A DNA stretch of 27,113 bases from Aigarchaeota archaeon. GTDB lineage: Archaea; Thermoproteota; Nitrososphaeria_A; Caldarchaeales; Wolframiiraptoraceae. Positions 7,180 to 14,509 of the stretch are shown piece after piece. The stretch covers positions 4,811 to 31,923 of the forward strand of contig JANXDQ010000005.1 in NCBI GenBank assembly GCA_025059415.1. The letters run 5' to 3'. The first letter of the stretch is position 1, and each line of letters begins with the position of its first letter. The notes below the pieces were generated by a model. The model saw only the letters and a list, made by a program, of their open reading frames with translations, ran no database searches and had not been told where the DNA came from. Position numbers and translations under genes: made by a program.

Positions 7180-7664
7180 GATTTCTGCTGAAACTTCTTT
7201 TCGTCACCGTTATATTTCACGACCTCCGTGTAGAGTAACCATTCCAAAAGCATTTGATGAACCTGCTCCGGATCCTTGTACTCCTCGACGAGCTCCCTGA
7301 CTTTTCCGAGCTCTTCAAACAATTCCTCCGCGGAGATCTCCTTCTTAGATTTTATAAGTTTAAATGCGGTGGCGAATGGCTCGACGTTCGAGATGGATTT
7401 TCTGAGGATGAGTTTCCTCCTACTCGGTGCGGCCTTCACCAATTTCTCTCCCAAATCCGTTAACACGACGTCTCCATTTTCCACGGATATGAGTCCTAGG
7501 GCCTCAGCGACCTCTATCACGGGGAGGAGGTCATCCACATCGCTTTGAAGGTCGATCGCTATCCTAGCTAAATCAGCTTTACCACCATGACCAGAGACGA
7601 CGTCTAAAAGCCCGATCACCATCCCGGGAGTGACGGAGGGGAGGATTTTGGGGCGTTTACTCAT
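7176..7664 (-). CDS. Free-standing AAA_assoc_C (ABC ATPase-associated) domain protein
   Basis: This 162-residue soluble protein resembles the domain (AAA_assoc_C, COG4754-like) normally fused to the C-terminus of NitT/TauT ABC ATPases. The pattern GMVIGLLDVVSGHGGKADLA, then DVDDLLPVIEVAEALGL, then GDVVLTDLGEKL is characteristic. A helical region and a final WLLYTEVVKYNGDEK follow, matching the family's closing motif. The first half looks like a winged-helix fold. Its probable role is regulating or assembling the transporter encoded next door. It converges on the ATPase gene, and the two TAG stops overlap (7176-7178 and 7177-7179). ATG 7664 is the start. Confidence 0.8.
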   Translation of the reverse strand: MSKRPKILPSVTPGMVIGLLDVVSGHGGKADLARIAIDLQSDVDDLLPVIEVAEALGLISVENGDVVLTDLGEKLVKAAPSRRKLILRKSISNVEPFATAFKLIKSKKEISAEELFEELGKVRELVEEYKDPEQVHQMLLEWLLYTEVVKYNGDEKKFQQKS

Positions 7665-7724
7665 CTACCTTGTCCACAATGAAATTGAGGCAGATCCATG
7701 AAATAAACTTTATTGATATGGATT

Positions 7725-8888
7725 TTAACCCTTAAGAGCGAGGTCTTCAACCGCCGAGATAACCTTTTCGAGAGGATTCAGGTCAGCGATCAAAGCTGAA
7801 TATTTCTCGGCATTTATCTTAAAATCTCCCTTTAAAATACTTTGAATGGCATCTTTAAGGCTCTCGTAGCTGAGGTCTTCTTGTGGAACAAGTATTCCGG
7901 CGCCATTTTCGATGACGGAGTAGGCGTTGCCAAGTTGCTCACCATGCGCCGGTATGGGTATCATTATGACGGGTTTGCCGAAGGAAAGCGATTTCGCCAA
8001 CGTCGTCTGCCCAGATCTACATATCACCACATCTGAGAGCTTTATCAGCTCCAGCGGATCATCGACCCAAGAAAAGATCTTAAGCCCGGGAAATTCTCTT
8101 TCAGAGCCATCTCCGCCAAGCGTCGCTACGACTTCATATTCTCCTGCTAACTTCCCCAATATTGGCAAGATCATTTTCGTGAGCACGCGCCTCTCGTAGA
8201 TCGGCCCACTCGCATGATAAAAAATCACGGGTTTTTCACCGGTTCTCAATCTGTATTTTTCGCGGAGCTCCTCGATCGATGGGAGATCGTCTGGAAGTTT
8301 CTCGATGATTGGGCCCATATATTCGACTTTATCCGATAAATTCTCAGGAATTACCAGGTTCTGTCTCGAGATCGTGTATGGTGGCGGATAGTCCGCGATC
8401 AATATTTTATCACTTAGTCCCCAGATATGTCCAACGAGCTGTGTTGCCGCTTCGAGGAGCTCTATCAACTTAGGATACCTAGGATACTCTATTCTGATGT
8501 TAAATTGATTGAGGATCGCCAAGACGGGTTTTCTGGAAAGCTTGCCCGCTAAGATCGCCGAGGCGCGGGTATCTGAGATGACCACATCTACATCCTCGAT
8601 GTAGTTTACCTCGCAGGCAATTTGCTCAAGCAATTTTACTGGGAGGATGAGGTTCCTGTAAATGGTCATCTTTATACTAACCTTTGACTCGGGCAGTATC
8701 CCATAGGATATCCCGGGAACCGGCTTCGCCCTAACCCCGATATTCTCTAAGTATCTCAAACCATCCCCATATGATGAGATTGATACTTCCCAACCCTTAG
8801 ATTCGAGAGCGGGGATAACTGCTGCAGCTCTAGATGCGTGTCCAAACCCTATGCCGCAGACGCTGAAGTGTATCCGTCGATGCCGCAA
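7725..8888 (-). CDS. GT-B glycosyltransferase, MurG/GT28-like (MJ1255 type)
   Basis: This 387-residue enzyme is predicted to transfer a sugar from a nucleotide-sugar donor. The N-terminal half opens with VCGIGFGHASRA, the acceptor-side glycine-rich loop of MurG and MJ1255-like proteins. The C-terminal donor-binding half has the VVICRSGQTTLAKSLSFGKPVIMIPIPAHGEQLGNA block with its conserved Gly/Ser and the Glu-Gln that contact the nucleotide sugar. There are no membrane segments, so it is probably cytoplasmic or peripherally membrane-bound. The acceptor is unknown; a lipid or glycan precursor is a family-level guess. The start is TTG 8888, preceded at a 6-base distance by GGTGA (minus strand, 8899-8895). 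It lies 38 bases downstream of the AMMECR1 gene on the same strand. Confidence 0.8.
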   Translation of the reverse strand: MRHRRIHFSVCGIGFGHASRAAAVIPALESKGWEVSISSYGDGLRYLENIGVRAKPVPGISYGILPESKVSIKMTIYRNLILPVKLLEQIACEVNYIEDVDVVISDTRASAILAGKLSRKPVLAILNQFNIRIEYPRYPKLIELLEAATQLVGHIWGLSDKILIADYPPPYTISRQNLVIPENLSDKVEYMGPIIEKLPDDLPSIEELREKYRLRTGEKPVIFYHASGPIYERRVLTKMILPILGKLAGEYEVVATLGGDGSEREFPGLKIFSWVDDPLELIKLSDVVICRSGQTTLAKSLSFGKPVIMIPIPAHGEQLGNAYSVIENGAGILVPQEDLSYESLKDAIQSILKGDFKINAEKYSALIADLNPLEKVISAVEDLALKG

Positions 8889-8926
8889 CCCCGTTCACCG
8901 CTAAACCCTTCAACGATTTTTGCTCG

Positions 8927-9571
8927 CTAGCTTTTGCAGATCGACAACTTTTTCTCCACGACCTTACCTCTCGGCGATTCTTCCTCGAAAATCTGGGCGG
9001 TGAACTTGTAGATCTTCGCCCTCCCAGTTAGCCAATATGTTGAGGGGAGCCCCGCCTTCATACAGAGATGCATCAAATATTCCTCCGGGCCCCAGTTGTA
9101 TTCAACGGGAACCTGCGGCAGTAGTAGGCCGCTTGTTACCCCCGTCTCGATGATCAATCCATCCACCCCAATATTTATCAGGTTTGGGAGCTCCCTTGGA
9201 TCCGAGTACTTTATCTCCTCTGGGGGCGTGAGGACGCTGACCTCTACCACGACCTCATCCAATTCCTCGGGGCCTAGTGGTGGAAATCTTGGATCTTGAA
9301 AGGCGGATGCCACGGCGGCCATGATCGTCGCCTCAGCCAATTCATAGAGTGGCATGGGATACCCTATGCAGCCTCGGAGACTCCTCTCTGGGTAAGTGGT
9401 GAGTGTTACAAAGACTCCGCTCTTCATCCTCAGGCGTTCTGGAACATTTCCCGGGGCCTTCGGGATCTTTCCACTAAGATGAACTTCTATCGCCTTCCGC
9501 GCGAGTTTAACGAGATATGTCCCCTCTTCAAGTGTTAGCCGCTCCATGGTATCCACTAAATTATTTTCCAT
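8927..9571 (-). CDS. AMMECR1-domain protein
   Basis: This 214-residue protein is a single AMMECR1 domain, a family found in all archaea and in eukaryotes whose biochemical role is still unsettled. The invariant LRGCIGY motif is at about residues 65-71. The family features SAFQDPRFPPL and NWGPEEYLMHLCMKAGLP are also present. It is cytoplasmic, with no signal or membrane helix. The start is ambiguous: AAGGAGG ends one base before the ATG at 9571, too close for ordinary use, while a GTG (9556) and an ATG (9547) lie 16 and 25 bases after it. It follows the Mut7-C gene by 32 bases and is probably in its transcript. Confidence 0.92.
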   Translation of the reverse strand: MENNLVDTMERLTLEEGTYLVKLARKAIEVHLSGKIPKAPGNVPERLRMKSGVFVTLTTYPERSLRGCIGYPMPLYELAEATIMAAVASAFQDPRFPPLGPEELDEVVVEVSVLTPPEEIKYSDPRELPNLINIGVDGLIIETGVTSGLLLPQVPVEYNWGPEEYLMHLCMKAGLPSTYWLTGRAKIYKFTAQIFEEESPRGKVVEKKLSICKS

Positions 9572-9572
9572 G

Positions 9573-9579
9573 CCTCCTT
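9573..9579 (-). promoter_or_regulatory. Strong but misplaced Shine-Dalgarno before AMMECR1
   Basis: AAGGAGG on the minus strand is a strong anti-16S match, but only one base separates it from the ATG at 9571. It may serve a start further in, or the first ATG may be used from a leaderless transcript. The sequence cannot decide. Confidence 0.5.
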
Positions 9580-9603
9580 AAAAAGTAGGGAGTCGCCGAA
9601 AAC

Positions 9604-10071
9604 CTATATCAACCCCGACTTTTTCTGAGAATCCTCGAACACCTTTATTATATTCTTCCAGTGAGAGCCTTTCCAATATCTCTTGCCGCAGTTTGGACAT
9701 AGCCATTCTTCACGTCCCTCATTTCTCGAGAGCGTGAGCTTGTGGTTGCAGATTGGGCATCGAGTTCTATTTGGATTGAATTCGAGGCTTATCCCATATC
9801 TTGATGCCAGGTTGGCCAGAATATCGGAGGGGTCATTCTCCATGATTAAGATCACTTCTAGTCCGTTCCTCAGGGCGGATAGAGCTAGATCCCGATCCAT
9901 AGTGAGGATTATCCTGCGCTCCTGCTTAGCTAATCTCAGTAGCTCATCGTCCTCTCCACCCCAGTAAATAGCATCGTAACCAAGTATCCTTAACCATGAA
10001 ACGATATTCTTTAACATAGCGTCGACTACGAATTTCCTGTCCCATCCCTGATCATCGTTCATCACGGACAT
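9604..10071 (-). CDS. Mut7-C (PIN-fold) RNase domain protein with zinc ribbon
   Basis: This 155-residue protein matches the Mut7-C family, predicted RNA nucleases with a PIN-like fold. The N-terminal block has Asp17 (FVVDAMLKNIVSWLRILGYD), acidic residues at 40-42 and 59-61 (LTMDRDLA), the metal-binding acidic set expected of PIN nucleases. The C-terminal third is a zinc ribbon with CPIC at 105-108 and CPNC at 125-128. It is likely a cytoplasmic endonuclease; the RNA target is unknown. ATG 10071 is the start. A TATA-like GATAAAAAAAC on the minus strand (about 10120-10108) would place transcription start some 18 bases upstream of it. It shares strand and neighbourhood with the RqcH gene. Confidence 0.85.
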   Translation of the reverse strand: MSVMNDDQGWDRKFVVDAMLKNIVSWLRILGYDAIYWGGEDDELLRLAKQERRIILTMDRDLALSALRNGLEVILIMENDPSDILANLASRYGISLEFNPNRTRCPICNHKLTLSRNEGREEWLCPNCGKRYWKGSHWKNIIKVFEDSQKKSGLI

Positions 10072-10142
10072 TTCACACTGTCGCCTTTCCCCATATATCA
10101 GACTACGGTTTTTTTATCTTTTCCAATTCCTCAATTAGTTGG

Positions 10143-10724
10143 CTATTCTTCCCCCTGTTTTCCCCGCCTGATTAGATCCAATCTACAGTCTTCACAGAGG
10201 TATTGTCCCTCGATATTCAAGAGCATATCAGACCACTCCCCACAGCTATCACAGTATCCCTCGACATACCCTTCGGGATTCCTTGGAAGCGTTATTCCCA
10301 TGATCTTCATGTGCTCCCTGACTATTTCGAGTATCTCGGGAGTCACTTGCAGGATGTCTTTGAGGCTTATTAGGCCCGTGAGCTTGTTCTTGTATACGAC
10401 GGCTAGCCTGCTTATTTTGAGTTTATTCATCTTCCTGAGAGCGTCTTCGAGCTTCGCCTCCGGGTCTATCGTTTCTAGAGGAGTATTCATGATCTCCCTC
10501 GCCTTGACCTCATCGGGCCGGAGATTCCTTGCTACAACCTTCTCAACCAAATCAGTCTTAGTCACTATTCCGAGCGGCGAGCCTTTTTCATCGGTAACCA
10601 CTATGGCCCCAATCCTGTATCGCATCATCTTCTGAGCGATTTCCTGAGCTGTCTCATCCTCCTTACTCTCGATAACCGGGCTCGACATGACATCGCGGAC
10701 GCGTACCTCCTCAGCGATTCGCAA
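10143..10724 (-). CDS. Two-CBS-domain protein with C-terminal zinc ribbon
   Basis: This 193-residue cytoplasmic protein has two CBS motifs forming one Bateman module: about 8-65 (VRDVMSSPVI ... GIVTKTDLVEKVV) and 73-130 (AREIMNTPLETI ... GLISLKDILQ). Such modules bind adenine nucleotides and act as energy sensors. The C-terminal zinc ribbon uses Cys158, Cys161, Cys177 and Cys180 (YCDSCG ... LCEDC). CBS-zinc-ribbon fusions are common in archaea and many are thought to regulate or bind nucleic acid, but no partner is proven. The start is TTG 10724. The minus-strand TATA TTTAAGATTTAAAAG (10779-10765) predicts a transcript start about 18 bases before it. It lies between the RqcH and Mut7-C genes on the same strand. 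Confidence 0.88.
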   Translation of the reverse strand: MRIAEEVRVRDVMSSPVIESKEDETAQEIAQKMMRYRIGAIVVTDEKGSPLGIVTKTDLVEKVVARNLRPDEVKAREIMNTPLETIDPEAKLEDALRKMNKLKISRLAVVYKNKLTGLISLKDILQVTPEILEIVREHMKIMGITLPRNPEGYVEGYCDSCGEWSDMLLNIEGQYLCEDCRLDLIRRGKQGEE

Positions 10725-10763
10725 CCTGCCCTCACTACCCCACTATTGTTTCCATCAACTCTG

Positions 10764-10779
10764 CTTTTAAATCTTAAAC
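10764..10779 (-). promoter_or_regulatory. TATA element for the CBS/zinc-ribbon gene
   Basis: TTTAAGATTTAAAAGC on the minus strand lies in the 98-base gap after rqcH, about 40-55 bases before the TTG start at 10724. It suggests that the CBS gene has its own transcript rather than depending on rqcH. Confidence 0.4.
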
Positions 10780-10822
10780 ACTCCCAACCCTCCCAGGTCT
10801 TTAACTCGAACCATTCCGCCCT

Positions 10823-12742
10823 TCATGGGGCATTTCTCATTATTTCGCCTCTCCCATAGGGTATCAGCTCCGCGATCGCCAATTTCAAATCCCTCAGAGT
10901 TTTCGCGTCGATGTTTAGTTCGCGGCAGAGCGAGTCGATTATTTCGTTTGCTAGTTCTCCGGCCTTCTTGTCGCCGGGAACGAGCTTAATGAAGTTCTTA
11001 ATATTCTTAGAGACCGCTTCCGGAGGGCCATAAACCACCTCTAGGTTCTCTGAGAGGCCTATCGCTAACTCAAGCTTCACGGTTAAGTATTTTCTCTCAC
11101 CCTTTATTATGAATCCGCCTTTAGGCAGATAATGGCCTGGAGGCGGCGTAAAGGAGACTTGATGAGGCTCGACATAGTAGACCGTCATCTGTGAGAATCC
11201 CTCTTTCCAAGCCCTGCTGTAGATCGCCGCGAACTGCGCCGCCTCATTCCTAGAGGCCTCCCCCGCCTCTTTCCCATTCTTTAGGACCACGACGGCCGCG
11301 CCCCGCACTTCGGCGTGGAAAACCAGGTCAGATGGCTCCAGGTGTTTCTTGAGTAGGGATATGTTGCTTGAGGCATCTTTTCCCGCGACCGCCAGGAATC
11401 CCTCGGAAGTGATGAACCACCTATAACGCTCATACCATTTCCCTCTACCGGACCTAATCCTCGCGGAGACCTTGACCACGGTCATTTCAACGGCTTCTAG
11501 GACGCTCTTCCTCAATCTCTCAACCTCCCTCTCGATCTCTTCAACCTCACTTAGCAATTTCTTAGCCGCGTTTGCGGTCTTCTTCGCGTCATCAAACAAT
11601 TTGGAGACCTGCTTCACGAATGACTCGGTTGAGGAGAATTCAAGATACTTTTCACCTACTTTAACCTTCAAAACCTCATTCGCGGCATCGACGTCAATGA
11701 TTATATCCCCGATTTCATGTCTCCCCGTCTTACCGATTATTTCCTCGATCTGAGGAGATGATTGGAATAGTTTTTCAGCTATTTCTCTTAAGGCTTCTGA
11801 TTCCTTTAGAAGTTTTTGAGCAATAACTCCTCGTTCATTTGCCCTTTTTTCGAGATCACTTATCTTCTCTTTGACCGCCCTGACCCTTTCCTCGTTTAAC
11901 CTTTTGGCGAGGGCATGTTCATAGGCCACCCTAAAGGCTTCATTTAGACTTGCTACCTCTTTGAACTTCCACTTCCTCGAACTCAAGCTCTCCATTGGAT
12001 AGGGGAGGGCTTGTACTTCACCTTCGGGAGAAAAGGCCACGACCGGGGGCCCATGCATTACTTGATTAAGCACCCTCTGAGTCGCCTCGTAGAGTTTTTC
12101 AAATTCCTCTCGCGAAAGCTCCTTCACCTTCTTTGAGGGATCTATCCCCGCTAAATGAAGTACTTCTTCCGCGTAGCGGCCTCCAAGCCCCGCCTCAGCT
12201 GCCAGTGCCGAGACTATGCTCCTTTCATGGCTTAGTTTTTCAAGGAATTGGGGCACGAGGCCTGTCAGGATGCTTTGTTTTGGTGGGGGTCGTATGTAGC
12301 GTTCACCCGGGGCTATCCTCCTGTCGCGCATCTCAAGGTGGTGGAGGGCTTCGAGTATCACGTCATCCTCATCTGAGACCAACACCGTGCCCCTCGGAAG
12401 AAATTCGCAAACCAGCTTAACCTTCTTCTCGCCCCTCTCTAGATGAAAAATTACGATGCGCTCGCCCTCGAGTAGCTCAGCCGCCCTTATCCTAGCATTT
12501 ACTAGGAGGGATCTCAGAATCCTCCCATGCCGTGTTAGCTCCTTAGGCTTCTCATAGCTTCCCTCCGTAAGGTAGAGAAATCTCCCAGGAACTATCCTGA
12601 GTTCCCCGGCAAAGTCCTCGGATCGGATCTTGAGTATTATTGAATCATCTTCCATGTGGTATAAGTTGACGACCCTAGCACCTTGGATAATGCTTAAAAT
12701 CTCGTTGATTAATCGCTGTAACTCGGGGTAAGAAGCGCTCAA
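10823..12742 (-). CDS. rqcH: Ribosome quality control protein RqcH/NEMF (archaeal Rqc2)
   Basis: This 639-residue cytoplasmic protein is the archaeal member of the NEMF/Rqc2/RqcH family. Such proteins bind stalled 50S subunits carrying peptidyl-tRNA, and several add C-terminal tails. The NFACT-N domain covers about 1-220 and includes a GERIVIFHLERG stretch where related proteins have a GxDRI motif. A long coiled-coil hairpin runs from about 265 to 420. The NFACT-R domain begins at KWYERYRWFITSEGFL (435-450) and includes HLEPSDLVFHAEVRGAAVVV. The rest is a C-terminal extension. The start is TTG 12742, only 12 bases from the divergent small membrane-protein gene, so the two promoters must lie inside each other's coding region or be shared. 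Confidence 0.92.
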   Translation of the reverse strand: MSASYPELQRLINEILSIIQGARVVNLYHMEDDSIILKIRSEDFAGELRIVPGRFLYLTEGSYEKPKELTRHGRILRSLLVNARIRAAELLEGERIVIFHLERGEKKVKLVCEFLPRGTVLVSDEDDVILEALHHLEMRDRRIAPGERYIRPPPKQSILTGLVPQFLEKLSHERSIVSALAAEAGLGGRYAEEVLHLAGIDPSKKVKELSREEFEKLYEATQRVLNQVMHGPPVVAFSPEGEVQALPYPMESLSSRKWKFKEVASLNEAFRVAYEHALAKRLNEERVRAVKEKISDLEKRANERGVIAQKLLKESEALREIAEKLFQSSPQIEEIIGKTGRHEIGDIIIDVDAANEVLKVKVGEKYLEFSSTESFVKQVSKLFDDAKKTANAAKKLLSEVEEIEREVERLRKSVLEAVEMTVVKVSARIRSGRGKWYERYRWFITSEGFLAVAGKDASSNISLLKKHLEPSDLVFHAEVRGAAVVVLKNGKEAGEASRNEAAQFAAIYSRAWKEGFSQMTVYYVEPHQVSFTPPPGHYLPKGGFIIKGERKYLTVKLELAIGLSENLEVVYGPPEAVSKNIKNFIKLVPGDKKAGELANEIIDSLCRELNIDAKTLRDLKLAIAELIPYGRGEIMRNAP

Positions 12743-12754
12743 AATCCATCACCG

Positions 12755-13042
12755 GTGAGGGCCTTGAGGTTGGAGGACAAGCTCTACTGGGGAAGGTTCG
12801 TCGGAGGCATATTAATGGGTTTTCTGACGGCGTTCCTAAAACTATACGAGCCCACAATCCTCGTCGGGATATTCATCATGATCCTGGTTTACGTATTGTC
12901 AACGGTGGTGATAAGGAGCCTCATGAAGGGTGAGTCTAAAGCCAGGCTTGGTAGGAAACTATACACGAGCGGCGCGGCGACCTACGTGATAATGTGGCTA
13001 ATAGTCCTAGTGATTACTTTCAACATCCTGCAGGGGCTTTAA
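12755..13042 (+). CDS. Small three-helix membrane protein, EMC6-like
   Basis: This 95-residue protein has three hydrophobic helices at about 13-32, 34-54 and 72-92, with short charged linkers. The third segment, KLYTSGAATYVIMWLIVLV, follows a basic linker and resembles the closing helix of EMC6 (PLFTGG...FTYVLFWTFLYG). EMC6 is the small subunit of the ER membrane insertase and has archaeal relatives. The similarity is by eye over short hydrophobic sequence, so the assignment is tentative. The start is GTG 12755; TTG 12764 or 12770 are alternatives. It is divergent from rqcH with only 12 bases between start codons, which suggests coordinated expression of nascent-chain quality control and membrane insertion. 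Its stop is 22 bases from the convergent 13065 gene. Confidence 0.5.
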   Translation: MRALRLEDKLYWGRFVGGILMGFLTAFLKLYEPTILVGIFIMILVYVLSTVVIRSLMKGESKARLGRKLYTSGAATYVIMWLIVLVITFNILQGL

Positions 13043-13064
13043 CCAGCCCTCTCCTCGGAGATTT

Positions 13065-13421
13065 TTACAGCTTATGTGGTTTTGGCAGGGAATCTAGGAG
13101 ATCTATCAAGTCGAGCCACGCATTGATGAAGTCTGATGGGGGTTCATGAGATGTCTCAAGTAGTTCTTTGAGGGATTTCTTCAAGGACTCCTTACTCTCC
13201 CCGCCCTCGAAATATTTTCTCAGGAGGTTGAAGAGGTAGGAGTCGCGATCATCAGAGAGGTAGACGTAGTAAATACCATAGAGCGCCTTGTAATATCCAT
13301 CGCCATCCTTGAAGTTGTACCTCTTCTGGATACGCTTCAGAATCTCCTCCGCCTTGCTGAGTTTACCTGAGAAGAGCGCCCCATAGAAATTCTTCAAGAC
13401 CTGTTTACTCGGATATTCCAT
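13065..13421 (-). CDS. Hypothetical helical protein downstream of radA
   Basis: I do not recognise the family. The 118-residue product is soluble, highly charged and predicted all-helical. Tyrosine-rich stretches (YYKALYGIYYVYLSDDRDSYLFNLL) repeat an aromatic-hydrophobic spacing that recalls TPR-like helical repeats. It has no cysteines and no signal or membrane segment. ATG 13421 lies one base after the radA stop codon (TGA-C-ATG), so the two genes are translationally adjacent and certainly in one operon. A role accessory to recombination is possible from context alone; the sequence shows no nuclease or ATPase motif. Confidence 0.75.
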   Translation of the reverse strand: MEYPSKQVLKNFYGALFSGKLSKAEEILKRIQKRYNFKDGDGYYKALYGIYYVYLSDDRDSYLFNLLRKYFEGGESKESLKKSLKELLETSHEPPSDFINAWLDLIDLLDSLPKPHKL

Positions 13422-13422
13422 G

Positions 13423-14442
13423 TCACTCCTCCCCCTCCTCGATGTCCTCTATGCCGTTCTCAGTTATCTTGAAGAGCGCCTCACCTTCCGGGAGATATGG
13501 GCTCGCGACCAATCGGGCTATCCGCACATTTTTGCCCGCCGCCTTCCTAAGGTATATCCTCGTGTGACTCGTGTGTCCCACGATGTGGCCTCCGACTGGG
13601 AGGACCGCCATCGCGCTGAAGAATTCATCCGGCCTCGCCATCACCTGGTTCGTGACCACGGCCGCGGCGTTAAATGCTCTGGCCAATCTGAGGAGCTTAT
13701 GCATGTGCTTGTTGAGCTTTTGCTGGCGCTCGGGCAGGCTCTGCCTCCCCACATATTCGCTCCTGAAGTGAGATGTAAGTGAGTCGACGATTATCAGGCG
13801 CACATCATTTTCTTTTATGACCTTATCCGCCTTCTCCAATAAGAGTATCTGGTGGTCACTATTATATGCCTCCGCGTATATTATTCTCTCCGCCGCCTCG
13901 TCGGGATCCAATCCAATGTGTTTGGCCATCTGCTCTATCCTCTCGATCCTGAACGTGTTCTCTGTGTCGATGTAGAGGGCGGCGCCGCCGAGGCCACCTT
14001 TTTCAGGTGGGAGCTGGACATTTACGGCAAGCTGGTGGCAGAGCTGCGATTTTCCGCTTCCGAATTCTCCGAAGAATTCCGTGATAGACTGCGTTTCAAC
14101 TCCGCCCGCTATGAGCTTATCCAATGACCTGCTTCCGGTAGTTATCCGCCCCACGCCCCTTTTTAGCTCGGCCAACTGCTTTGCCGTCACCCAGCTAATT
14201 TCAATGGCTTCTCTCGCCGCGGAAATTATCTCAGCAGCCCGCTTCTCACCTATCCCGGCCGCGGCCAACTCGGCCACAGTCGCCGTCGCCAGGGCCTCTA
14301 TCGTGGAGTACCCTATCTCCCTAAGCTTCTGGGCTGTGGCCGCTCCAACGGATGGGAGGTCCTCGATTTTCAGGTAAACTTTTTTCTCGGGCACTGACAC
14401 GCCCGACTCCTCCTCTTCCCCACGTCTCCCCCTCTTCGACAT
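13423..14442 (-). CDS. radA: DNA repair and recombination protein RadA
   Basis: This is the archaeal RecA/Rad51-family recombinase, which forms ATP-dependent filaments on single-stranded DNA and drives strand exchange. Its 339 residues are normal for the family. A helix-hairpin-helix domain covers about 24-80 (IEDLPSVGAATAQKLREIGY). The linker carries the subunit-polymerisation position, here Trp84-Val-Thr-Ala87 instead of the usual Phe-x-x-Ala. The ATPase core has Walker A GEFGSGKS at 125-132, Walker B LIIVD at 216-220, an L1/L2 region with RSEYVGRQSLPERQQ, and VVTNQV. The first ~20 residues are a charged extension. ATG 14442 has an excellent AAGGAGGG four bases upstream. The 13065 gene follows one base after its stop. 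Confidence 0.97.
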   Translation of the reverse strand: MSKRGRRGEEEESGVSVPEKKVYLKIEDLPSVGAATAQKLREIGYSTIEALATATVAELAAAGIGEKRAAEIISAAREAIEISWVTAKQLAELKRGVGRITTGSRSLDKLIAGGVETQSITEFFGEFGSGKSQLCHQLAVNVQLPPEKGGLGGAALYIDTENTFRIERIEQMAKHIGLDPDEAAERIIYAEAYNSDHQILLLEKADKVIKENDVRLIIVDSLTSHFRSEYVGRQSLPERQQKLNKHMHKLLRLARAFNAAAVVTNQVMARPDEFFSAMAVLPVGGHIVGHTSHTRIYLRKAAGKNVRIARLVASPYLPEGEALFKITENGIEDIEEGEE

Positions 14443-14446
14443 ATGG

Positions 14447-14489
14447 CCCTCCTTCCGTTGAAAATCCGTGGCTTCGGGTATTTATATTC
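14447..14489 (-). promoter_or_regulatory. radA promoter and ribosome-binding site
   Basis: On the minus strand GAATATAAATA (14489-14479) is a good TATA box. It predicts transcription start near 14458, followed by the Shine-Dalgarno AAGGAGGG at 14454-14447, four bases before the ATG. radA therefore has a short leader with a ribosome site, unlike the leaderless genes nearby. Confidence 0.6.
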
Positions 14490-14509
14490 TGAGACTCCCA
14501 TCCTTTTCC

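Noticed and set aside
12133..12420. Plus-strand open frame inside rqcH
   Set aside because: It has shadow-frame composition and lies within the conserved NFACT-N coding region.
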